DNA of 9,596 nucleotides, from contig JAEXBK010000006.1 of the NCBI GenBank assembly GCA_023394035.1, positions 1-9,596 of the forward strand, written 5' to 3'. The position numbers and the translations under genes were made by a program. The DNA is from Bacillota bacterium. GTDB lineage: Bacteria > Bacillota > Clostridia > Peptostreptococcales > Anaerovoracaceae. Below the pieces are notes generated by a model. It did not search any database and had not been told where the DNA came from. It was given only the letters and a program-made list of their open reading frames with translations. How positions within the stretch are numbered: the stretch's first letter is position 1; each line of letters opens with the position of its first letter. Positions 1 through 4,586 of the stretch are shown here, piece after piece.

Positions 1-667
1 CCATAGAGTTCAGGGTATCGCCGTCTAATTTTACGGGATACCTGATATAATCCGAATACTTTTTGACGAGCCCTTCTATAACATATCTCTCCAAAAATTC
101 GGAGTAATTTTCACCCTCGGTATCTTCTTTTATGTGAAGCACAATCTCTGTGCCGTGAGAGTCCTTTGATGCAGGTTCAACGGTAAAGCCGTCAGCACCA
201 CGAGACGTCCATATGAATGATTCCTCAGAGCCGTATGGTCTCGATGTTACGGTAACGAGATCTGAAACCATGAATGCGGAGTAGAAGCCTACGCCGAATT
301 GACCGATGATATCGAGCTTTGATGAGATCTTGCTGTCCTCTTCCGAAAGACGATCATTTTTGAATTCCTGTGAACCGCTTCTTGCAATAGTTCCGAGGTT
401 AAGCTCAAGCTCTTCCTGCGTCATTCCGATACCGTTGTCTCTTACGGTCAGTGTTCTGAGCTCCTTATCAGGTATAAGCTCAATATAGAAATCATTTCTT
501 TTGACTCCGGTATCTCCGGAGGTAAGCGCCTTATAGTATAATTTATCAAGCGCATCGCTTGAGTTGCTGATAAGCTCCCTCAGAAAAATCTCCTTGTGTG
601 TGTAGATTGAGTTGATCATAAGATCAAGAAGCTTCTTTGATTCTGCTTTAAATTGTTTTTTTGCCAT
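1..667 (-). CDS. htpG: Molecular chaperone HtpG (Hsp90), N-terminal part, cut by the window edge
   Basis: ATP-dependent cytosolic chaperone of the Hsp90 family. The minus-strand frame opens at ATG 667-665 (MAKKQFKAESKKLL) and stays open for 222 codons to the left edge. The GHKL ATPase motifs are all visible. They are helix 1 FLRELISNSSDALDKL (about residues 28-43, catalytic Glu31, Mg-binding Asn35), DNGIGM (77-82, nucleotide-binding Asp77), GTIARSGS (lid region) and GQFGVGFYSAF. The C-terminal part of the ATPase domain, the middle domain and the dimerisation domain lie outside the window. The start is supported by GGGAGG at 675-680 with a 7-nt spacer. A CIRCE operator sits 18 bp upstream of the start, so control by the HrcA repressor is expected. 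The product assignment is secure. Confidence 0.97.
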   Translation of the reverse strand, partial: MAKKQFKAESKKLLDLMINSIYTHKEIFLRELISNSSDALDKLYYKALTSGDTGVKRNDFYIELIPDKELRTLTVRDNGIGMTQEELELNLGTIARSGSQEFKNDRLSEEDSKISSKLDIIGQFGVGFYSAFMVSDLVTVTSRPYGSEESFIWTSRGADGFTVEPASKDSHGTEIVLHIKEDTEGENYSEFLERYVIEGLVKKYSDYIRYPVKLDGDTLNSM

Positions 668-684
668 AGCTGATCCTCCCTTTA

Positions 685-711
685 TTAGCACTCTATATCG
701 ATGAGTGCTAA
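685..711. promoter_or_regulatory. CIRCE operator (HrcA binding site) of htpG
   Basis: The sequence reads TTAGCACTC (685-693), a 9-nt spacer, then GAGTGCTAA (703-711). This is an exact match to the CIRCE inverted repeat, which is the binding site of the heat-shock repressor HrcA. It lies between the proposed htpG -10 box and the htpG ribosome binding site, so it overlaps or immediately follows the start of transcription, which is the usual CIRCE position. HrcA itself is not in this window. Confidence 0.96.
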
Positions 712-721
712 ACATATTATT

Positions 722-750
722 AATTTAACACTTTGCATGTAATTTGTAAA
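722..750 (-). promoter_or_regulatory. Probable sigma-A promoter of htpG
   Basis: Read on the minus strand there is TTTACA (750-745), 17 bp, then TAAATT (727-722). This matches the -35 consensus at five of six positions and the -10 at four of six. Transcription would start about 7 bp further on, next to the CIRCE element, which fits repression by HrcA. TAATAT a few bases downstream is an alternative -10 but lacks a good -35. The -35 box overlaps the ribosome binding site of the divergent lysozyme gene. Confidence 0.55.
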
Positions 751-767
751 GGTGATATTATAAAAAC

Positions 768-1613
768 ATGAAAAGAAAAAAACAAAAATCAGCGTTTATA
801 AACGCCATAAAAAATATTTATGTTTTAGTTTTCGCTGTCGTGCTGATAGCGACGACTGTTATTATTTCGAATATGATATCAACATACAGGCTAAGACATT
901 CTTACAACGGTCTCAGCGAAGAAAGAGGCTATCCGGTATCGGATTATAACGCAGAAGATTTTTATCGCGATGAGTATAATTTTTTGAATTATAACGATCC
1001 GCGCTATGATTGCCTGAGAGGTATAGATGTTTCTGAGTACCAATCGGAGATAGATTGGCAGGCGGCGAAGGAATCGGGTGTACAATTTGCCGTCATAAGG
1101 CTCGGATTCAGTTCCTATGATGACGGCAGTCTCCATCTCGATAAGTATTTTGAAGAGAATATACAAGGGGCAAAGCGGGCCGGACTGCGTGTAGGTGTAT
1201 ATTTCTTTTCTCAGGCGATAAATACGGATGAGGCAATAGAAGAGGCGAGCTTTGTGCTGAAAAACATAAGCGGAAAGGGTATAGACATGCCCGTAGCCTT
1301 TGATATGGAAGAGGTTACAGAATCGGATGACAGGATAAAGGATCTGACAATGCTTCAAAAAACGGAGATTGCCGATGCCTTCTGCACGATAATAAAAAAT
1401 AACGGGTATAATCCCGTAATATATGGGAATCCGAGCTGGATATACGAAAGTTACAATTTATCACTATTGTCTCAGCATTCACTTTGGCTTGCACATTACA
1501 CGGATATGACGGGATTCCCGTATGAGTATATAATGTGGCAATATTCTTCAACCGGTAACGTGGGAGGTGTGGGAACTCCTTGCGATCTCGATATATACTT
1601 TGAAAAAAGATAG
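768..1613 (+). CDS. Membrane-anchored GH25 family lysozyme (muramidase)
   Basis: Glycoside hydrolase family 25 enzymes cut the beta-1,4 bond between N-acetylmuramic acid and N-acetylglucosamine in peptidoglycan. The 281-residue protein starts with a basic stretch (KRKKQK) and one hydrophobic segment at about residues 17-37 with no cleavage site. It is therefore probably tethered in the membrane with the enzyme outside. A polar, Tyr/Asp-rich linker runs to about 84. The GH25 domain then fills the rest: GIDVSEYQ (85-92, catalytic-site Asp87), VIRLGF (109-114), GVYFFSQA (143-150), PVAFDMEE (175-182, with the DxE pair Asp179/Glu181), and the C-terminal MWQYSS and DLDIYF strands. No cell-wall-binding repeats follow. 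AAGGTGAT at 749-756 is a plausible ribosome binding site with a somewhat long spacer. The gene is divergent from htpG and convergent with the lipoprotein gene. A role in the cell's own wall turnover is inferred from the anchoring. Confidence 0.93.
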   Translation: MKRKKQKSAFINAIKNIYVLVFAVVLIATTVIISNMISTYRLRHSYNGLSEERGYPVSDYNAEDFYRDEYNFLNYNDPRYDCLRGIDVSEYQSEIDWQAAKESGVQFAVIRLGFSSYDDGSLHLDKYFEENIQGAKRAGLRVGVYFFSQAINTDEAIEEASFVLKNISGKGIDMPVAFDMEEVTESDDRIKDLTMLQKTEIADAFCTIIKNNGYNPVIYGNPSWIYESYNLSLLSQHSLWLAHYTDMTGFPYEYIMWQYSSTGNVGGVGTPCDLDIYFEKR

Positions 1614-1623
1614 GCAAAATTAG

Positions 1624-1671
1624 ACCGACCCCCGAAGGTTAGACAAATAATCTAACTTTGAGGGGGTCGGT
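1624..1671. terminator. Long hairpin between convergent genes; likely bidirectional terminator, possibly derived from a transposon end
   Basis: ACCGACCCCC (1624-1633) pairs perfectly with GGGGGTCGGT (1662-1671). Inside it, GTTAGA (1638-1643) pairs with TCTAAC (1651-1656) around the 7-nt loop CAAATAA. The few bases between the two stems (GAAG and TTTGA) pair only partly. The element sits in the 67-bp gap between two 3' ends, which suits a shared terminator. Neither side carries a strong T run: the plus side continues TCGTATATA, and the minus side reads CTAATTTTGCC. Confidence 0.7.
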
Positions 1672-1680
1672 TCGTATATA

Positions 1681-3111
1681 TCAGCTATCCTTTTTTTCGG
1701 TCGAATTGATTATATATGTTACGACTGTGCCTGTATATTCTGCTGTACGTTCAGGTGATACTACGATGTTTACCATCTCTGTATTCGGAAGAAGCTCATA
1801 GAGTACGGAGGCTGCCGTAGGCTGAATGCAATTTTTGAAGGAGAGCTTTGACCCGGAATAATCATAGTATGCTGCACTCAGCTTCTCCGCAAATTCCAAT
1901 TTAAGAGCTTCGCTGTTTTCTATAGAACCCCAGCCTGTACGTTCATCTGAAACGGCAAATTTGATCGATGCAAGGGATGAGATTATACCATAATCTCTGT
2001 TCAGGTCATCTATTTTTTCTTTATCAAGACTGCTTGCCGAAGCGGAAATCATATAAGCTGTTTCGGTGGTCTGCAATATACCGATATTGGTTATCGATAT
2101 AACGGAGTCGTCAGCATTCTTGTAGTATACACCGTCAAGAAGTGTGTAGGCGGCATTTATAAAATTATCGAGACTTGCGCCGTCAAAGACAGCTGCAGGA
2201 AGCTCCGTTTTTTCGAATACGAATTTTGATTCGGGATAGGTGCCTTCATAATTTTTTGACCAGCTCTCAGCAAAAGATGTCAGACTGTCAGTAAAATATT
2301 TTTCATCATCAGCGCCTACCACGATGACCATCTCGGCATTCTTCGGATAGTCATACGGATTAGAACCGCCGTTAAAGGAGGCGAGCTCGAATATCTTTGC
2401 TTTTGCTTTGTAGGTTCCTAGTATGTTTGCAAATTCCTTGATCGGGTTAGGGTAAGAGGAAATGCGGGAATCCGGAGTTCCTCCGTCAAGTCCTGATATG
2501 GAAACCTTGATTGCTGTTTTGCCTTGAGGCTCCTTATACTTGATCTCGTTTGAAAATGTAAACTTAGACGAATATCCGCAGTTGAACCCGAAGCTTGATC
2601 TACTTCCGTTTGAGACACAAAATACCTTTGCTTTTTCGGGTATATAGCTTGCGATATTTTTTGCTGCATCAAAAGAACCGCTTGAAGAAGGGGAAAATAT
2701 TATATTTATATTCCCGGAGCCTTCAATATTTTTTGCAATATACAGTCCCATTGCAATTGAACTTACGGATTCCTTGAATTTCTGAGCATCATACGAGCAT
2801 ATAAGTACAATAGGATCAATATTTTTGTTGCTTTCCGAGGCAGGGATGCGTACTATAACATTTCCTAATGCATCGGTGTCATAATTCAGGTTCTTCGATT
2901 TTGCCCAATTAGACAGATATTCGGTGACGCTTGCATTTGAACTGAGTGTTTCCGCAGAGTCATGAAGGTCTGTGGTATATGCGCTTATTTTGCTGTTAAC
3001 CTTGGTATCAAGCGATTCTTTTTCCTGCGGTTTTTCGCTGCATGAGGACAGCATCAAAGATAGCGACAATATAAGCAAAATAAGTATGTGTTTATGTGAG
3101 GATTTTTTCAT
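1681..3111 (-). CDS. Lipoprotein with a degenerate PepD/M20C dipeptidase-like fold (probable pseudoenzyme)
   Basis: A 476-residue protein with a basic N-terminus, a hydrophobic core at about residues 8-22 and the lipobox LSSC (Cys24), so it should be a membrane-attached lipoprotein. The rest follows dipeptidase PepD by eye. EYLSNWAKSKN (64-74) and DALGNVIVRIPAS (80-92) match the family's N-terminal block. SGLDGGTPDSRI (206-217) sits where PepD has GLKGGHSG. A FNGG (246-249), an IGILQT stretch (343-348) and a TGWG (392-395) follow in the right order. The metal and catalytic residues are replaced: the HLD motif reads SYD (106-108), the acidic Glu-Glu pair reads Ser-Ser (about 143-144), and the His of the GGHSG motif is Thr212. 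The frame is fully intact, so this is not a decaying gene. AAGGA about 9 nt before ATG 3111-3109 supports the start. Function is unknown; binding of peptides or wall fragments is only a guess. Confidence 0.8.
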   Translation of the reverse strand: MKKSSHKHILILLILSLSLMLSSCSEKPQEKESLDTKVNSKISAYTTDLHDSAETLSSNASVTEYLSNWAKSKNLNYDTDALGNVIVRIPASESNKNIDPIVLICSYDAQKFKESVSSIAMGLYIAKNIEGSGNINIIFSPSSSGSFDAAKNIASYIPEKAKVFCVSNGSRSSFGFNCGYSSKFTFSNEIKYKEPQGKTAIKVSISGLDGGTPDSRISSYPNPIKEFANILGTYKAKAKIFELASFNGGSNPYDYPKNAEMVIVVGADDEKYFTDSLTSFAESWSKNYEGTYPESKFVFEKTELPAAVFDGASLDNFINAAYTLLDGVYYKNADDSVISITNIGILQTTETAYMISASASSLDKEKIDDLNRDYGIISSLASIKFAVSDERTGWGSIENSEALKLEFAEKLSAAYYDYSGSKLSFKNCIQPTAASVLYELLPNTEMVNIVVSPERTAEYTGTVVTYIINSTEKKDS

Positions 3112-3139
3112 ATAGATGTTTCCTTATTTATTGATATGA

Positions 3140-3168
3140 ATTAACAAATTGTGTTTGCTTTGTTACAA
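3140..3168 (-). promoter_or_regulatory. Possible promoter of the lipoprotein gene
   Basis: On the minus strand TTGTAA (3168-3163) is followed after 17 bp by GTTAAT (3145-3140). Each box matches the consensus at four of six positions. The site is in the right place, about 30 bp before the start codon, and overlaps the divergent promoter of the acetyltransferase gene. The match is weak and rests on position as much as sequence. Confidence 0.35.
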
Positions 3169-3182
3169 AAATACTTTATAAT
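3155..3182 (+). promoter_or_regulatory. Promoter of the GNAT acetyltransferase gene
   Basis: A perfect -10 box TATAAT (3177-3182) lies 16 bp after TTGCTT (3155-3160), which matches the -35 consensus at its first three bases. The expected start of transcription near 3189 leaves a leader of about 20 nt containing the ribosome binding site AAGGAG (3195-3200). Confidence 0.65.
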
Positions 3183-3209
3183 AATATCATAACGAAGGAG
3201 ACATATCAA

Positions 3210-3752
3210 ATGGAAACGAAGCATCTGATAATAAGAGAAAGCACCTTTGATGACTGCAGATATTTTGCGGAATGGGAAATGAGTCCGGAAATTACGGAAT
3301 TTTTTACTATGGATGAAGGGCGTGACTACGAACAGGTAGTAAGAGATTTTATTGACAGCGGTCATGATGCGACCAAGCTTCAGTTTACCATTACGCTTAA
3401 GCCCGAGGAAGTACCTATAGGAAGGATAATCATCACGAGGATCGACAGGAAATACGATTCTCTTGATATAACGCGCATATATATAGCAGATCCCGAAAAC
3501 AGGAATAAGGGATACGGAGAGGAAGCACTCAGAAGGCTTCTTGAGCATGTTTTTATCAATATGCATATGGAGCGGGTTACGATAGATCACTTCACCAAAA
3601 ACCGCGCAGCATCATACCTTTACGACAAAATCGGTTTTCAGGACGAGGGAATCCTAAGAAATGCAGGGAAAAAGAACGGAAAATACATTGATTTTCAGCT
3701 AAAATCAATGATACGATCTGAATTTCTTAACGGAAATCGAAATATCCTATAA
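3210..3752 (+). CDS. GNAT family N-acetyltransferase (RimJ/RimL-like subgroup)
   Basis: An acetyl-CoA-dependent N-acetyltransferase of 180 residues, the usual length for the family. The N-terminus (HLIIRESTFDDCRYFAEWEMS) has the strand-then-acidic pattern typical of the RimJ/RimL-like subgroup. The acetyl-CoA pyrophosphate loop (motif A) is R-N-K-G-Y-G at 98-103, preceded by the strand DITRIYIADPE. Motif B follows as NRAASYLYDKIGF (131-143). The substrate cannot be told from the sequence: ribosomal protein N-termini, amino acids, polyamines and antibiotics are all possible in this family. AAGGAG with a 9-nt spacer supports ATG 3210. The gene is divergent from the lipoprotein gene and has its own promoter, so it is probably monocistronic. 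No clear terminator follows. Confidence 0.88.
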   Translation: METKHLIIRESTFDDCRYFAEWEMSPEITEFFTMDEGRDYEQVVRDFIDSGHDATKLQFTITLKPEEVPIGRIIITRIDRKYDSLDITRIYIADPENRNKGYGEEALRRLLEHVFINMHMERVTIDHFTKNRAASYLYDKIGFQDEGILRNAGKKNGKYIDFQLKSMIRSEFLNGNRNIL

Positions 3753-3759
3753 AAAAAGC

Positions 3760-3789
3760 TTGTATTATCATATCCTTATATGATATAAT
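3760..3789 (+). promoter_or_regulatory. Strong extended -10 promoter of rpmB
   Basis: TGATATAAT (3781-3789) is a perfect -10 box preceded by the extended TGn element. TTGTAT (3760-3765) lies 18 bp upstream as a partial -35. An inverted repeat, ATCATAT (3767-3773) and ATATGAT (3778-3784), occupies the spacer. A strong promoter suits a ribosomal protein gene. Confidence 0.75.
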
Positions 3790-3793
3790 AACG

Positions 3794-3848
3794 CTTGCGG
3801 TTCATGAGATTAACCGCGTAAGATGAGAAATCAACCTGTTTATACAGG
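3794..3848 (+). other. Structured 5' leader of rpmB with two stem-loops
   Basis: The predicted transcript starts near 3796 and has about 83 nt before the rpmB start. Stem 1 pairs GCGGTT (3797-3802) with AACCGC (3812-3817), extended by CTT (3794-3796) with AAG (3820-3822) across a 2-nt bulge. Stem 2 pairs CCTGT (3835-3839) with ACAGG (3844-3848) around a 4-nt loop. Neither is followed by a T run, so they are not terminators. Control by L28 or an effect on mRNA stability is speculation. Confidence 0.4.
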
Positions 3849-3878
3849 ATTACATCAAATAACAAGGAGGTGCGGCAC

Positions 3879-4070
3879 ATGTCAAGAAAATGTGAAATTT
3901 GCGGTAAAGGACAGGTTTCCGGAAACAACGTTTCCCATTCCATGAGACATACAAGAAGAAAATGGAATGCAAACATTCAGACCGTTAGAATTAACGAGAA
4001 TGGAACGGTAAGAAAAGCAAACGTTTGCACAAGATGCATGAGATCAGGCAAAATTGACCGCGCCATCTGA
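3879..4070 (+). CDS. rpmB: 50S ribosomal protein L28 (bL28), zinc-binding form
   Basis: A component of the large ribosomal subunit, 63 residues, the normal length for bL28 in Bacillota. It begins MSRKCEICGKG and contains the family signature VSHSMRHTRRKW (18-29). Two Cys pairs, C5-x-x-C8 and C50-x-x-C53, form the zinc ribbon, so this is the zinc-dependent type. The start is ATG 3879, because AAGGAGG at 3864-3870 lies 8 nt upstream of it. A GTG in the same frame at 3870 overlaps that ribosome binding site and would add a non-family Met-Arg-His. The gene has its own strong promoter and terminator, so it is transcribed mainly alone. The Asp23-like gene downstream is a common neighbour in Bacillota. 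Confidence 0.97.
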   Translation: MSRKCEICGKGQVSGNNVSHSMRHTRRKWNANIQTVRINENGTVRKANVCTRCMRSGKIDRAI

Positions 4071-4083
4071 TAATAAGGAACCT

Positions 4084-4118
4084 AATCCGCGAGAGCATTG
4101 CTTTCGCGGATTTTTCTT
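4084..4118 (+). terminator. Intrinsic terminator of rpmB
   Basis: AATCCGCGA (4084-4092) pairs with TCGCGGATT (4104-4112). The stem continues inward through a G-T wobble and two more pairs to the loop CATTG (4096-4100). TTTTTCTT (4111-4118) follows the stem. This is a textbook Rho-independent terminator and separates rpmB from the downstream operon. Confidence 0.93.
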
Positions 4119-4127
4119 GTATTCAAA

Positions 4128-4155
4128 TTGATGCTTTTATCTTATAATATATATA
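4128..4155 (+). promoter_or_regulatory. Probable promoter of the Asp23-recG-rsmD-coaD-tmcAL operon
   Basis: TTGATG (4128-4133), 16 bp, then TATATA (4150-4155) fits a sigma-A promoter with four of six matches in each box. A perfect TATAAT at 4143-4148 is the alternative -10 but has no good -35 at normal distance. Some promoter must lie here because the terminator ends at about 4118 and the first gene starts at 4179. Confidence 0.45.
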
Positions 4156-4178
4156 GCTAATTATAAGCGAGGCGTAAA

Positions 4179-4586
4179 ATGGCTATAAATGAAAAAACAT
4201 CATATGGAAATATAACTGTTACCGACAGCGTATTTGCCGATATCGTGAAAACCGCACTTTACAATTCGGGGTTTTACGATACTATTTGGCTCGCAACCAA
4301 AAGAGGAAAAATCATATCATCCGAAGCAGCTTCGCAATCGGCAATTGCTCCGCACATCAAAGCCGAGCTTAATGACAAGGGAAGTGCCGTAATAACATTT
4401 TATGTCGTAGTCAAATTCGGAGCATCGATCAAATATGTTACAAACACATTCGCAGACTATGTTAAGAGAGAATTTGATGACAGATGTGATATGCCTCTTT
4501 CGGCAGTAAATATTACAGTTGCCGGAATCAAATCAAAAAATATAGCAAGAAGGAAGGTCGAGGTCAGCAGAATTTATGAACCTTAA
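4179..4586 (+). CDS. Asp23/Gls24 family envelope stress protein (YloU-like)
   Basis: A 135-residue protein of the Asp23/Gls24 family (DUF322). These are small soluble proteins linked to the cell envelope and alkaline or envelope stress in Gram-positive bacteria; their biochemical role is unclear. The family pattern is visible: N-terminal strand YGNITVTDSVFADIVKTAL, central AVITFYVVVKFGASIKYVTN, and the C-terminal PLSAVNITVAGIK. There is no transmembrane segment. Position between rpmB and recG matches Bacillus subtilis YloU, which makes it the likely counterpart. The start ATG 4179 follows GAGG (4169-4172) by 6 nt. The 3' end overlaps recG by 11 nt in another frame. In many Bacillota a fakA-type (DAK) gene stands between Asp23 and recG; it is absent here. 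Confidence 0.87.
   Translation: MAINEKTSYGNITVTDSVFADIVKTALYNSGFYDTIWLATKRGKIISSEAASQSAIAPHIKAELNDKGSAVITFYVVVKFGASIKYVTNTFADYVKREFDDRCDMPLSAVNITVAGIKSKNIARRKVEVSRIYEP

Noticed and set aside
306..488. A 60-codon plus-strand frame
   Set aside because: It is antisense to the htpG ATPase motifs and is low-complexity Ser/Leu-rich.
891..1358. A 155-codon minus-strand frame inside the lysozyme gene
   Set aside because: It is antisense to the GH25 domain, whose motifs are intact. It has no ribosome binding site or recognisable features.
1681..3111. Calling the lipoprotein an active PepD dipeptidase
   Set aside because: The HLD, Glu-Glu and GGHSG positions are replaced by Ser, Ser and Thr, so metal-dependent hydrolysis is unlikely.
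3767..3784. Inverted repeat after the acetyltransferase gene as its terminator
   Set aside because: The stem is AT-only and overlaps the rpmB promoter spacer and -10 element. No T run follows, so a terminator role is unsupported.
3870..3878. GTG start for rpmB that would add three residues
   Set aside because: The GTG is part of the AAGGAGGTG ribosome binding site itself. ATG 3879 gives the standard L28 N-terminus.
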